Source: Lycocorax pyrrhopterus obiensis (taxonomy: Eukaryota > Chordata > Aves > Passeriformes > Paradisaeidae). Taken from it: a stretch of 64,000 nucleotides of DNA. The notes under the pieces are model-generated. The model had not been told where the DNA came from and ran no database searches. It saw only the letters and a list, made by a program, of their open reading frames with translations. Below, piece by piece: positions 49,601 to 63,400 of the stretch. The translations under genes and the position numbers were made by a program. Within the stretch, counting starts at the first letter, position 1. Each line of letters starts with the position of its first letter. The stretch covers positions 71,689,541 through 71,753,540 of the forward strand of contig JACSVZ010000014.1 in NCBI GenBank assembly GCA_014706295.1, given 5' to 3'.

Positions 49601-52600
49601 AAGTTGTTTGTTCAATTGATGTGACTTGGCCTTGATCAGGAAATAATTGCAGTTTATCAGAAAAGGAAGAGTAATGAAATGCTTGTGGGTATGGTATAAA
49701 TTATTCAATACTGGCTATATTTTGCTGCTGCTAAAATAGATTTGTAGGTGTTAAAGCCCTATTATCAGTAAATGCCTGACTTTAGAACTTATATACCTAT
49801 TAAAGAAACCCCACTGAAACCTCAGGACATGTTTGTTTTCCTCAAAGCAGCACTGAGCTGACTCAGTCTTGCGCAGTCCTCGCAGTGCTGTGGTGTCTGT
49901 TGTTAAATGGGCTATTTCTAACATTTAACGTAGCCTTGAGTGCTAAAAACCTTTTCTGAGTGGTAGGAGATGGTTACTGCCAGGCTCTGTTAGGGTTAGA
50001 ATCAAGGTTTATCATGCAGGAAAGAGTTCTGCTCTCTGCAGCCATCACCACAGTAATTTTTTGACTGCACAGGTCATAGATAATTGCATTTTGAGCTAAA
50101 TTCTGTGCTGCTATGCATGTTAAGCTTGTAGGTTAAACCTTCTGTCAACATGGGGCTGGCTGCTTCCTGGGTAGAAGTCAGGCACAGTTGGAAGGTGGGG
50201 TGTTTCTGAGTACACTTTACGTGCAGAATTACACGTCAGTAATAAAGACAGATAGAGGTAAACTGAACAGGCCTCAAAAAATGGTGATTCCGATCCTAAA
50301 TATCCAAACCCAGCAGAAAAAATCTAGTTTAGGTGGTGAAGTTCTTTTTACATGTTTGTCCTCATCTCAAAGGAGTGAATTTCTCTTCTGGAGCTGAGAA
50401 AATGAGGAATTGGGTGGTTGCATCTGCCACACGACAATGTTGTGGGTTTAGCAGGAATATCTGGGCTCTGGGAAGAGGGATTATACTTGAAAGAAAGAAA
50501 GGAAAGAAGAGTAGAAGTATATGAAAGTTAGGGTTTTGAATATGTTTGATATTATGTGAGCACTTTGATTTTGCTCACCAGCAAGAGGAAATTAAACAAA
50601 TTGCTCATTTGCATGACAGCTGGGTGAGTGTTTCTGAGAGACAGACCATGATATTTTCATATGTAGTGGCTTTCTTAATTTAATGTCTTCATTGCTGATG
50701 TCTAAAATTGTATAATATGTCATTACTAAGATTAAAATAGAGTTTTATACCATGCTGAAGTTTTGTGAGTTAATTTTTTCTTTTTTTGTCTAGTCTCCAG
50801 ATCTTGACCCATCGAGCCTTCAGAGAACCAGGAACAAGAACAGGATTTTGGAGGAAATGAAAATGTAATCTAAATAAATCATTCTACTGATCTGACTTTT
50901 TACAGGTAGGAAAACTGTTGGACTTGGATTGCTGAAATGCAGGGCCATATTTCTTTTTTTTGTACAGAATGCTCCTTTTTCATCTTCCCTGCCTTTATCT
51001 TCTATGCTAAACAATAACTGGGTTCTTACTAAATTTTTTTCTTTTCAGTAGCATGATTGCAAAGTAAATAATGATATAAAAAACCCAAACAACCCTGAAA
51101 ACACTTATCCTTAATTCAGCCCATATATTTTCTTTTACCACAAGCAGTCCTGATTAAATTGCCACGGAACATTCTAAGGTAGCAGTGAAGCAGAAGAAAG
51201 GCTGGAACTAACTGTGGGTTCTAGGTAGTCCTCTCCGCTGGGATTACTGATCCAATTTATAACATCACTGTCATTTCTGTGGCCTGTTAGGACATCAAAG
51301 GACTGCAGGATCAATAAATAACTCAGCTCTTTTCTAAAAGTCATATCCTGTGTAACGACTGCAATAATATTTCCATGGCACCTGGGGGAGTCATTCTGAC
51401 CACACAGAAAACACAGATTTTGTGCAGAAAGTAGGGTTGAAAATCTGGACAGAAAACCATAATGTATTAGATTTGCAGTTTTAATTTCTTCTGGCTCTCA
51501 ATTTGCATTTGATTTGGCTCTTAATTTTACATTTTTTTGTATGTTACACATTACAAATTGGTTGGGTTTTTTGAAAAGAAATACGATTATTTTTAGAATG
51601 TAGATTTTAAACATTTTTTCTCTAAATTAAGTGACTAACTTAAAGCTTATGTACATAAATCTTCCCAGAGATACAACCCGATGTCAGAAAAATTGCGTTC
51701 TAGTGAGAGTTGTGAAACTTAATGAACCAAACGCCCTAAAGAAAATGTAGCCCTGCTGGACCACAAGGATTCACAAAAAAAGCTCAGATTGACACTGAAA
51801 CCTTCCTTTTCATGGTGCAGATATTATTGCTTTAACCATGGCTGGGCTGGTGCCTCCTTAATGAAGAGTAAAAGGCAGGTTAGAGAAATCAGAAGTTTTA
51901 AGGGTCAGTCAGTGGAGTTGTTAAAAGCAGCACAGTGTCCATGGGAAGAACTGTGGGCAGCAGATGGAGGAAGATGCTCCATAACCCCCCAGGATGTTGC
52001 AGGAGGACCTTTCCTAAGTTTCTAAAGATACCCACGGCACAAAAATATGTGAAGTTTGTTTTTCTTTGACATCTTTGCTGTTGCTTGTTGCCCAATGTCA
52101 TTGTGTCTGCTTTTTGCAGTCTTAATGGATTCATCACTAATTATGTAATATAGCAGTTTTTCCCTGTTTTCCCTGTAGTGATTCCACAAACACTCTGCCA
52201 CAGTGTTTTTGGGGACAGAATAATAGCTTTAAGTGCTACATTAATATGCCTGTCAGATGTCTTTCAAAAGCACAACACATTTTGTAGAAGGTAAATGTTA
52301 ATTAGAGACATAAAATTCACATCAAAAATAGGGTCTGAATGTGGAGGCTTTTTTTTATTAAAGTCTCTGTATAAATGTATTGGATGGAAATTGTATTGGA
52401 AGAATTGCTCTTTTAATGTAGGTTCAAAAGGGCTAAATTTTGAAAAACAAATTAATTATAACATCCACAGATTTTTTTTTTCCTGGACTTAAAGCATGAC
52501 TTTATTTCACCCTGAAAGATAAAACACAAAGAACACAACTTTTTCTCCTTTTACAGGGTGTAGCCCCATGCTTAGATAAAAAAAAAAAAAATAGGTTTCT

Positions 52601-55600
52601 AGTTCTTTATTATGCTCTGTGAGGGATCTTGTGGGAAAACCTTGAGGAATCTTTGGCTGAATTTGACCTGGATCATGAGAGAAAACCATGGGATATTCAG
52701 GAAGCAAAGCTTAAAATCTTGAAAAAGTATTTGCTGTTCTTGGCAGATCAAGCAGTAGCAAATGTAACATTTACTTTTCCTCAGGAGAAGAAAAGTCAGT
52801 ACGAAGCTTATCTGCTTGCCTTTAGTTGGAGTACTGGAAACATCTGGAACTCCTTGACTCCAGGAGGTGAAATTGCCGAAAATCCCAAAATTGCCAAGAA
52901 AAAAAGCAGTGTCTTTCTCTGCTGTGTTTATGTTTTGGCTAAGTCTCCAGACCTAACCACTCTAGAACTTAAGGAACACTAAACTCCACAAGCAAAGGAA
53001 CACTTTGTTCTGATCAGAACATTTTGAAAAATGAGATTTGCACAACACTGATAAATTCTCCTGTACTCGGTGCACACGGTGAAGGAAGTGCAGTAGCAAT
53101 TATTTTTATTTTAAATGTTAGGGCAGTTTATTTGAACCTCCAGTTCCAGAGCAGAAGACAATTTCCCATAAGAAGGTCACAACTTCTATGCAAAGGACAA
53201 GATGTCCTGCCTGTGACCTCATTTTGGCTACAGATAAAAATACTACTCATTTGCAATGAACAACAATAATGACACATTCTGTATTTTTCTTTGTAAATCT
53301 TATGCATTTTCATATTTTCCTGGATTGTGTTTTTTGTGGCATTAAATCTGGAACCTGGACAGATTTTTTTTTCCCCCTTCATTTTTCATTTATTTTAATG
53401 AGAACTTCAGGACAGCTTGCCATGGAGGAAAACGTGGGCCAGTTCTTCATGATCTCAATAGACAATTAATATTTGCTCTTTATGTTTGCTACATAAACAA
53501 AAATGTCTTGTTCTTAATTATATTATTGCCTGTTACTTTGCCAGTGTTTGGTAGCTAATGTATAGTATAATATTTGTTCAGTAATTATTAACAACCTAAT
53601 ATGTTTGTTCTCCTAGTTAATGTTAGTCAAAGTACAAAATTATCTCTGTAGTAGAGTTAAGATGTAATTAAAAGGCAAGATTTGGTCCAAAGGGCCTGTT
53701 TTTCATATTTATGTCACAAGCACACAAAATCTCTGAGCTGAATAAAACTGTTCTGGAGAGAAAATAGAGACACAAAAAGAGGAATTTCTCTTTTAAACTG
53801 CAAAAGAGGGTTAGTTTTTTTTCCCATTGAAAAGTAGGTATATATTTCTTAATGGTGAAAGGAAGGGAAAAGCTTTCTAGCTGCTTAGTTTTAATTTTCC
53901 ATAAATAACTTGGGAGGAGGAGGAGGAGGATACTGCCACTAAACAGGTAATTGTGCAAAGTTGTGTTTGGAAATAAACCACAGGTTAGGGGGTTTTAATT
54001 CATTTCAAGCAGTGGGGTCCATGTTGAGACACAAGATGCAGGTAAATTACCTCATGTAGTGCTCTCTCTCCTTAAATTCTTAATAAGTTTTCCATATATC
54101 TACATTCAGGTGACATTTTCATAGGATTATCTACTTAAACTCCATGATATATTTCATTAGGAGCATTAGGTTGCTCAGATCCCTTAACTGCCTAGCAGTT
54201 TGGATTTTCCCTATGTAAATAATTTCAAATTATTAACACAGAATTTAATCAGATTTAATTCAATTTGAATCTTAAAATCCCTCTGCAGTTACTTTGTAGC
54301 CAACTTTTATTTTGCTGATGGTGGCAACTAAAAATTTCTTCTCCAAATCACTTCTGAGTAGAAGTTTCCAGATAACACTGAAGTTCAATTTTCAGAAGAA
54401 TTATTTTATTTATTTCATTGCCTTAAAGTTCCTAAGTCTTCAATTTTTGCTATGTATCCGTCTTCTTCTGCTTAAATTCTTTTAATTATTTTCTTGTTAT
54501 TTTTGAATGATTTTCTGGTTATAGGAATGTATCATCTGCCTTGGCATTATTGGCACTGTGCGAGGCTTAACAGCTAAAATTGCCTTAAATTTGTGTTGCA
54601 AAGCAACAGATTAGAAACTTCTCATGACTAGCCAAGAAATAAAAACTCAGAGCAGGAATAATTAGAGACAGCTGGAGTGATCAGAGCACGAAAGATACAA
54701 AGGAGGAGACTCACAAGATTTTTTTTTTTTTTTTTTTGCTCAGTCAGGCAAAGCAAGGAACAGAAGAAAAATCAGTCTGTTTTTCTCAAACTTGACACAA
54801 AGAGCAGTTCTTTCTGTGCTAACCTTTCGTTTCTCACTCGTGTATGCGCCAGTTTCTGCTCTGAGGGGCAAGAATGGCAGTGGCAACCACCTGTCACACG
54901 GGCTGGTCCTCTGATCAGATTTACCTGTCAGTAAGGATGCAGCTCCCTGCTAATAAAAATATAAAGCAGTGTTCCTAACGTTTGGTAGCAGAATATGCAC
55001 TACACAGAGTCAATATAGAGACTTAATATATTTTTAAAGAAATGGTGACAGCTCAATTATTGCATGTATCTGTGTGGTGTCAGATTCGGTGGTATTTTTC
55101 CTTACCTGTTTATTTCGAAAACAATGATTCTTTCATTTTTAGGCGTCTCCTGCCTGACATTCCTCAAAAGTGTATTAAACTATTAGCAAACAATTTCTCA
55201 CACCATTTTTTTTTTTTTTTTTTGGAAAATGTTTTATCTTCTCTTTGTAAACCACAGATTTTCTAAATTGCAGAGCTCAGTCCCTGAAAAGGAAACCATT
55301 TTGATGATGTAGAAATTTGTGTAACAACATCAGTGACTGTCATGCAGGAGATTTAAACATGAATGTTTACTTTTTAAATGAAATTGGATTAGAGGAAGTG
55401 TTTCCTGTGCTGCATGTAGTTATTTATTCCGGTATAAAAAGCAGTGTATGGAAAAGGAATCCTCTTTCTCTTGTTCTAAATCAGACCCTGGTAGGATGCC
55501 CTCTGCTACTGAACACATCACTGCCCTTTGGACATAGATATGGGGTTAAGGATGGGTTGGGAAGGAAGATGATTCTTCCTGTGTGCTCCATAAAGTGCTC

Positions 55601-56173
55601 CAAGGCTTCTACTGAGAAATGGCAGCGGTGGTTAAAAAGTGCATTTATCTGTCGGAATGGATGCAGATTTTGTGAAAGCTTAGAGGGGATCAAGGATGAT
55701 CTGCAAGACTAAAAGTGGTTGCAACGTGCAGGACTCGGTGGAAGACATTTTTCTTCAGGGAAGCACTAAACCCTGAAAATTATAAATGACAGATGGTGGA
55801 AAAGACATTGCAGTGAGTCTGTGACTGTGTTCAGCAGCTTACTGAAGTTATGCTGAAATCAGCTGAAATATCCTTGTTGGCAAAGGGCAGGGTAACTCGT
55901 GAGAATTCCTAACTCATAATACCTCCAGAAAAGCAAATAAGCCTTGTGAGACAACTAATAAAAGGTAGAAAAAAGTCCTACAAGCAGGTGTTTGTTTAAA
56001 GAAGAACCCTGTAAATTCGTATGTTTAAAGAGGTGATGTCAGGATGATGGCAGGAAATTGCCAGGCCTTTCAACATGGTGAATGTCTAAGGAGACACAAG
56101 TGTAGCACGGACTTTTAGATTTTAGGAATCTACATGTGGCGTATGTGCGTAAAACCCCATAACTCACTTATTA
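46655..56173. other. Unique AT-rich non-coding sequence
   Basis: No known exon was found. The longest open frames are 117 codons at 52,629-52,982 (plus) and 131 codons at 55,317-55,712 (plus). Neither has a recognised domain. Homopolymer T-runs of 17 or more lie near 54,720 and 55,206. A perfect 18 bp palindrome (ATTTACATTAATGTAAAT) lies at 48,528-48,545. 48,870-48,990 is a possible conserved non-coding stretch. Confidence 0.5.
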
Positions 56174-56371
56174 CAGAACTACAGAATCATGGAATGGTTT
56201 GGGCTGGAAGAGACCCTTAAAGCCCCTCCAGTGCCACCCCTGCCATGGGCAGGGACACCTTCCACTGTCCCAGGCTGCTCCAAGCCCCAATGTCCAGCCT
56301 GGCCTTGGGCACTGCCAGGGATCCAGGGGCAGCCACAGCTGCTCTGGGCACCCTGTGCCGGTGGCTTTTGA
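56174..56371 (-). mobile_element. CR1 3' end fragment, young-looking
   Basis: It starts 'CAGAATCATGGAATGGTTTG' and continues through 'CCTGCCATGGGCAGGGACAC', 'CTCCAAGCCCCAATGTCCAG' and 'GGGCACCCTGTGCC', the reverse complement of the avian CR1 tail with few changes. About 200 bases are kept, 5'-truncated in the usual CR1 way. Its close match to the copy at 60,518-61,097 on the other strand shows they belong to the same or sister subfamilies. Confidence 0.9.
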
Positions 56372-59300
56372 AAACGTCTGTTTTGCAACATCATCACACT
56401 TTCATCATGTTATTCTTGCCAAGTCCAGATTTTCTCCATAGTCAACTTATTTTTCTCTCTTAATGCTACAGAGGCTACAAACAAAGCTCCTGTCCAACAA
56501 AAGTGGTTCAAATATTCTTCAGAGAAGACTGCAGCGTAAAACATGACGTGATCTCTGAAGACAAATCAATTTGCCTTCACGTTTCTCAGAACCTCATTGT
56601 CATTTTAGGAGAGAGAAAGAGAAGGAATTTATTTGGAAGATGCACCCAGAACAAGCATATTACACTGTGTTTAGAGATACTAAACTTCCTATAAATGTAT
56701 ATATTTCAGAAAGTATCTCTTTTGAATACATTCTGTTTGTATATAATCTCCATGCCTTTAACTGAACAATTTTGATTATGATATATCATCCCAACTGGCA
56801 TTTTTAGTATGAAGACTATGATTGGTTTTAAATAATTTTTCATCCTTAAATCTTATATTGGTGTATAAAAAAAGTGAAGGTATTGAACCGAACCTAAATC
56901 TGCTGCTTGTACAGAAACACAAATATTCAGTATGCATAAAAATTATTTTATTCTGGCAAAAAACTCGTTCTATTATGTTTTTTCAGTCTGAGGATGGAAA
57001 GAAATTGAAACATTGAGTAGTTTCCAAATACATAGAAAATAAAAGGGTGTGAAAAAAAGATTTTTTCATGATGCACAGGTGGGAAAATAAGTGTTTATAT
57101 GATTTGGTCAGGGTCCACAAAAAAGCTGTTGGCAGGGGTCCCTACCTTTTGTTTTCATCACTTGCCCATCGTTCCAAAGACACTTTGGTTCCCTCTTTTT
57201 TCCCAACTTATAATAACAAATTCCTTTGTGCGCATTCATAGAGTAGTGATCAAACAACAGCTCAGCTGTTTTGGAATTGAGAGAGATTTAATGCATACTA
57301 ATTTGCTGTGGTATAATCATATAAAATACAATTACCATTGAGAATGAGTTTTAAATTAGTTATAAACAAATTGAAATAATTTAGAATCATTTAAAATAAC
57401 TGCATCTGGCAAAGTTTTGCTGCAGCAGCTCCACCACAGAATTTCTGATTTAGCCTGCCCTTTCTGACTGACATATTCTTTTTTCTTAGCATGAAACCTT
57501 GGGTGGTGGATTATGATTGTAATTGAGTACATAATTAAAATTAAAACATCACATTAGGTTGTTTAGAGTGGAGAGTGGCCTTGCAATGAAAATCTGTATT
57601 AAAAAAAAAGAATCAAATCATTATGTCACAAGTGATTGAGTGTTGGAAAATATCACTTGCAGTCTGAAGCAAGGAAGCTGGTTTGGTATTTTCCTTCCTC
57701 CTGTAGCTGTGTCTGACAACATTTCTGTGCTGTCTCGTCAGTGGTCCGGGACTTGGGCCAGTGTGACTCCAGCAAATGCCTCTGCAGTGGATTTGAGCTG
57801 TAAGGGCACAGGATAGCATCCTGTGCTTTAAAAGAAAGGCAAGCCAGTGAAAGTTGTCATTAATTTGAAGCAGATTTTCCACTAGCTGAAGCGTTTCTGC
57901 ACTGTGATATATTGTCCTTTTGCCCAAGATCCGGCTGTTTCTATAACCCTTGGTGGCGTCATTTCAGAACTGTACTCTAACCCTCTTGAGATGTTTGCTC
58001 AAATTTTCCTCCACCCTTTTAGCTATGTAGTTATATACTGCAAATGGATAATTGATAACCTTTAAAAATTTTATTTAAAAAAAATATATAGGCATTCATT
58101 GTCAAAAATAAATAGCTCTGGTGCACCAGAGGCATTTTGCTTTACCTTCTGCCTCATTGTCTTCCTGAGGTATGTACAGATTTGCACTATGGCATGATTT
58201 GTCATGTCTTACTGCTTAATTAACCTTTAGTGTGGTGGCATTTCCCAGATTGCCTGCAGAGTTATTTCAGATGAATATGTCTGTGTAGATAGGCAATGTC
58301 AAATATTGCAGCTTTCTGCTTAAAATATTGTTATTTGCTATCACTAGGGACATTATTCATTGGCATAGAGGCTGCTGGGGCTCTCAGATCCAAACTTTTC
58401 TGGTTGTTTACTTTTAACCCCAGCCCTGAGCATTCAAAATCAATGCAAGCCTTGTTTTGCTTTACGTGGAGAAATTTTGAAACACTAAACCAGCTGTAAT
58501 TTGAAAGAAAAGCTGCTTTCAGTGCTTTCTTATCTGTTTTGCCCAGCCAAGAACCTGCTGCCTATTTGATGTAGTCATTCCTGTTCTGCACCATGCAATA
58601 ATGAAGCTGCTTTAATGAGAGAGAATATGAAGTTTCCTTTCTTAGTCTTGAAGTGGTGACAAGAAAATATTTCTTTAAAAAAAAACCCAAATTTGAAAAC
58701 TTTCTTAATTGTCCCCTGTGAGAAAAGGTTTTTTTACTTATTAAAGCTGAATGGATTGGAAGCCATCTTAACTGAGATGTTATATTTGAATCCTAAATTT
58801 TCCTAAAGGACAAAAACATCAAAAGTTAACAAGATATTTCAAAAGGTTCCTTTTTCTTTGTCTCTCTGTCTGTTCAAGCAATCTGTTAATAACCTCCAAG
58901 TTATTTTAGCCTTTGTCTGTATTTCTTGATTCACCACTCCTGCCATGATAACCTGCTGCATTTGTAGCCTGGACTATAATCTTCACTGGAAGGAGAATAA
59001 ATTCTTATTTTTTTCATCTGGACCCTAAACCTCAAAATTAGAGTGGAAAGGTTCACGGGGATCAAAAATGGGGGACAATGGACACGCGTAAAGACAAATA
59101 TAAACCAGTTTCCCCTTCTGTAACCTTCAACCCAAGAGGTGATCAGAAACACAGATATTGAAAATATCCTGGAAATACATTCAAGCAATAACTTTCATTT
59201 AGGTAATCCCATCAAACAGACTGTTTAGGTAGGGCTGGCAGCTGTTTAACACCCTTGAAATAAAAGCTGACAGATTTAAACTGGAAAACACAAATCAATG

Positions 59301-60290
59301 TTTCACATCTTTTCAGCTTAAAACAACTGAAGGCTGACACATTTTTAATGCCTAAAGCTTGGAATTTAAATAAAGAAAAGCTCTGAGACAGTTTCAATAA
59401 AACATGAAAAGGTCATGAAATATCTACAAAAGTTTAAAAAATATATATTTACTGAAGGTGAATGAAAGAGTTAATGACAGAGTAGTGGTACTGCTTAAAA
59501 TAATGTGAGAATCATAAAGATAATAACTTCTGGTGAAGAGCAGTTCTGGGAAATAAAGTGATTATATGCGAGGTAACTAATAAGGATTTAGTAAAAGATA
59601 AACCATTAAATCTTCAAAAGCATCAGGTTAAAAAATGTTAGGATTATTTATTTCAGTAGTTGTAAGAAGAGGAGGAGTATTCTTCAAATTGTAATTCTTG
59701 ATTTACAAACTTGGATGTCCCCAACTTTAAAGAGAATATTTTCCTATTCAAATTGTTTTATTCCTATATAAGTATTTGAAAAACCTTTGTAAAGCTTCTG
59801 TTTCAAATGTTTTTCCCCCAATTTCCATCTTATCAAATTAATGTAGTAGAAATAAATGATATATAAGTTAATCTTAGATTTAATTCTGAATCTTTGTGGA
59901 TATGTGGGACAAGGGCTTCAATTAGTACAAATTAACATGCACTATTATCGATTGCTGACTTAATTGCTTATTACTATATAATTGGTTACAATTATCAGTG
60001 TAGAAGACCCATTGAAGTACCAGAACATATATGCTAATTAATAGAATCACCAATAGTGCTACATTGGACACATCCAGTAAATCCTCTCAGCTCATCACAG
60101 CAAACAGCGTGTAGGGATGGTACAAAGCCACCCTGAATTCTAGATTTGGATACAAATCATGCTGCCCCAAGGCAGATCTGTTCATTTTGTCTGTTTGCCA
60201 GAACCATCCATCCAAATTCTGCAGTTAATCAGGTGAGGACCCAAAAGGACACTGAGAGCCCATCAGAAAGGACAGAATTTGGTGGGTGAC
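56372..60290. other. Unique AT-rich non-coding sequence
   Basis: No gene, RNA or transposon was recognised. Open frames here stay below about 105 codons with no family resemblance. Confidence 0.55.
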
Positions 60291-60517
60291 AGCTGGGACC
60301 TCAAACCCCCTGTGCTGGAGCCCCAAAATCCCCTGTACTGGGACACTCAACCCCTTGTGCTGGGACCCTGAACCCCTGTGCTGGGCTGGGACCCCAAACC
60401 CTTGTGCTGGGCTGGGACCCCAAACCCCCCCTGTGCTGGGCTGGGACCCCAAACCCCTGTGCTGGGACCCCAAACCCCCTGTGCTGGGACCCCAAACCCC
60501 TGTGCTGGGCTGGGCCC
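60291..60517 (+). repeat. Minisatellite, 21-26 bp units
   Basis: About nine units of the type CTGTGCTGGGACCCCAAACCC repeat in tandem. Some carry an extra CTGGG that lengthens the unit to about 26 bp. The left units are more diverged and the right units are nearly identical. The array abuts a CR1 copy. Gly/Pro/Gln-rich frames crossing it are products of the repeat. Confidence 0.85.
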
Positions 60518-61097
60518 CAGCGTGGGCAGCAGGGCAGGGGGATTCTGCCCCTCTGCCCCCTCAGCTGAGACCCCACCTGCAGAGCTGCCCCAGCCCTGTC
60601 CCAGCACAGGGAGGGCCTGGAGCTGCTGGAGCCAGGCCAGGGGAGGCACCAGGATGGTCGGAGGGATGGAGCAGCTCTGCTGGGAGGAAAGGCTGGGAGA
60701 GCTGGGGTTGTTCAGCCTGGAGAGGAGAAGCTCTGGGGTGACCTCACTGTGGCCTTGCAGGGCCTGAAGGAGCTGCAGGAAAGATGGAGAGAGACAATTG
60801 CCAAGGGCTGGAGGGACAGGACACAGGGAATGGCTTCCCAGTGCCAGAGGGCAGGGATGGATGGGATATTGGGAAGGAATTGTTCCCTGTGAGGGTGGGC
60901 AGGCCCTGGCACAGGGTGCCCAGAGCAGCTGTGGCTGCCCCTGGATCCCTGGCAGTGCCCAAGGCCAGGCTGGACATTGGGGCTTGGAGCAGCCTGGGAC
61001 AGGGGAAGGTGTCCCTGCCATGGCAGGGGTGGGACTGGGTGGGCTTTAGGGTCCCTTCCAACCAAAACCATCCTGGGATTCTATCATTCTATAAGTA
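60518..61097 (+). mobile_element. CR1 LINE 3' copy (about 580 bp, 5'-truncated)
   Basis: The copy contains the CR1 series 'GGGGGATTCTGCCCCTCTG', 'GGGAGGGCCTGGAGCTGCTG', 'TTGTTCAGCCTGGAGAGGAG', 'GTGGGCAGGCCCTGGCACAG', 'TTTAGGGTCCCTTCCAACC' and ends 'GGGATTCTATCATTCTATAA', the diagnostic terminal octamer repeat. Open frames are broken, so it is not mobile by itself. It begins exactly where the minisatellite stops. Confidence 0.92.
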
Positions 61098-63007
61098 GCT
61101 TCTTCTGACTTCATTACAGCCCATCTCTAGAAGACTTTGCATCTTTCAACCATAACTTGTTACCCTTCGATACATACTGATCCCATTAAAAAAGTTCTTC
61201 TAATATTTTGCACATAAAGAAGTTGTGATTTTTGCCAAAAGCATGAAAGCAGATGGAAGACAAAGAAATGTGAGATCCCTTTTTGCTGTTTAAAAAACTG
61301 GGAAAGAGACAGGTAAAAGAGTCTCTAAATATTTCTGAGCATGTTTGGGTACAGTCTCCAGTCATGGAAAGGTCTCTTTTACCTCTTTATTTTTAAGGGT
61401 AGTGTATTATATTAACATTGAAATTTTAGCAAATTGTTTCATATAATCCAAATGTATTTTCACGTCAGAATTTTCTGAGACACCTTTCAAATTTTTCTCC
61501 TAATTTACTTTTCAGACTATATAACACGGATATCTCCTAATAGAAAAGTAAATTGTTTTTACTGTAGAGTCATTAGAGGACTAAGTGGTGGAATCTATCA
61601 TTGTCGTAACTCTCTTATTTTTTACTCTATCTTTACCTGTGAATTTAACTGCACAGTTATCTCATTATCCTTTGTGGCTAGGCAGTACAGGTAAATATAT
61701 TCTGAGTCAGACCTCAGGTGAGTAAAGCTGTTTGTTTTTTTTTCTTTTTCTTGATTCTAGATAAAGCAGCCACACTTCAGCAGAGGTGCCTTCACCAAGA
61801 GGTCTAGACTGAGGTGAGAGTGATCTGTTGCTAAGTACATGTGGAAAATTAAATATTGTTAAAATAGATATTTAAAATATTTCTCAGGATTTTTCAAAAT
61901 GAACACGCAATATTTGTTCTCTAAGGCTGGGTGTATGCACCTTGGTAAAAGTTTGGGGGAAAGTGATTAAAAATCAAAGGTAAATATACTAGTTTTGATA
62001 AATTTGATGAAAAATGCTAGGGTTTTTATCTTACAACCTATAGATTATCTTACAATCTACAAATCTTTCAAATTTTCCTGAAAAATGAGTTTTTAAGAAA
62101 CTCTATGCACACTTGCACGGAGGCTGAGCTCCATGCTAATTTTTGCCCTGTAAAGTAAATACATTTTGAGGGACCTGTGAATGATAATAGTGAGTGATAA
62201 GGGTGAACAAATGCCTGATTATTTTGCTAAAGGAAGAAAAAACCCTACATATTCTGTCCTTCACCAATCAAAGCTAAATCTGTGCCTGAATCGAAACCAA
62301 AACATTTTCAGAAGGCCCTGTGTTCTCTCTCTCCCTTTTTGCTTTAAATGCAATAAAAACCCAACATTGTTTAACAATCAAATTTAACCTTACTATTGCC
62401 TTTTGCATGAAAAAATCATAAAGCATATGAATCTGTGAATTCACTATTGTTGGTTCATTATAATTTATATTCATGACCTGGTAACAATCGGTGGAACAAT
62501 TAAAATGCAAAGAGACAAATATTATAAAAAGATGGTGTTTCAAGGAAAGTGTTTTATTGCAGATGGCAAAAATAATTTTTCAAGCATTCCGTAACTTAGC
62601 AGCAAGTTTTATTTTAAAATATCATATAATACATAGAAATGTGAGGTTTTTTATGATACAGGAAAGTGTTTGCTATGAAAATACTTTCTTGAAATTGCTG
62701 TAAGTATACAAGAAATGATGGATGGGGAATGATTTCAAACCATTCAGAAGTGACATTTAGATGGATATTTATCTTAATGTAGCAGAATTACAGTGGTCTG
62801 AGAATCACTAGAACAAACAGTTTCCATGTAAGATTTCCGTAAGGTTTTATTGCCAACAAAAATCTTAATATTTCAGATTGGATTTGAGTTAAGGCATAGC
62901 TTTGTGCATATTTGCTTTTGAGATTTGGATATGAAAATGGTGTGTTAAAAATAATTAGATGATACAGGAGTGGCAAAACCAGGTGGAAAAAGGAATGTAT
63001 GTAGAAA
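61098..63007. other. Unique AT-rich non-coding sequence
   Basis: Nothing gene-like was recognised. T-run near 61,735 and AT-rich words throughout. Confidence 0.55.
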
Positions 63008-63400
63008 AAGAAGAAGGGGAAGGGGAAGGGGAAGAGGAAAAAGGAAGAAGGGGAAGGGGAAGAAAAGGGAAGGGGAAGGGGAAGAAAAGGGAAGGGGAAG
63101 AAAAGGGAAGGGGAAGGGGAAGGGGAAGGGGAAGAGGGAAGGGGAAGGGGAAGGGGAAGGGGAAGGGGAAGGGGAAGGGGAAGGGGAAGGGGGAGGGGGA
63201 GGGGGAGGGGGAGGGGGAGGGGAAGGGGAAGGGGAAGGGGAAAGGGGAAGGGGAAGGGGAAGGGGAAGGGGAAGGGGAAGGGGAAGGGGAAGGGGAAGAA
63301 GGAAGGGGAAGGAGAAAAGGGAAGGGGAAGGGGAAGGGGAAGGGGAAGGGGAAGGGGAAGGGGAAGGGGAAGGGGAAGGGGAAGGGGAAGGGAAGGAAAG
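63008..63400 (+). repeat. (GGGGAA)n hexamer array with G5-run core
   Basis: Nearly 400 bases of GGGGAA hexamers occur, interrupted by GAAAAGGG units on the left and a GGGGGA block near 63,190-63,221. The plus strand is pure purine. The regularly spaced G4/G5 runs are well placed for G-quadruplex formation. Gly/Glu/Lys and Pro/Leu/Ser frames across it are not genes. Confidence 0.95.

Noticed and set aside
55317..55712. 131-codon plus-strand ORF
   Set aside because: No recognised domain or repeat. Length is within chance for a 64 kb window.
60225..61098. Several ORFs up to 224 codons on both strands
   Set aside because: They are translations of the minisatellite and the CR1 copy. The repeated Gly-Ser-Gln or Pro-Cys motifs follow the DNA repeat.
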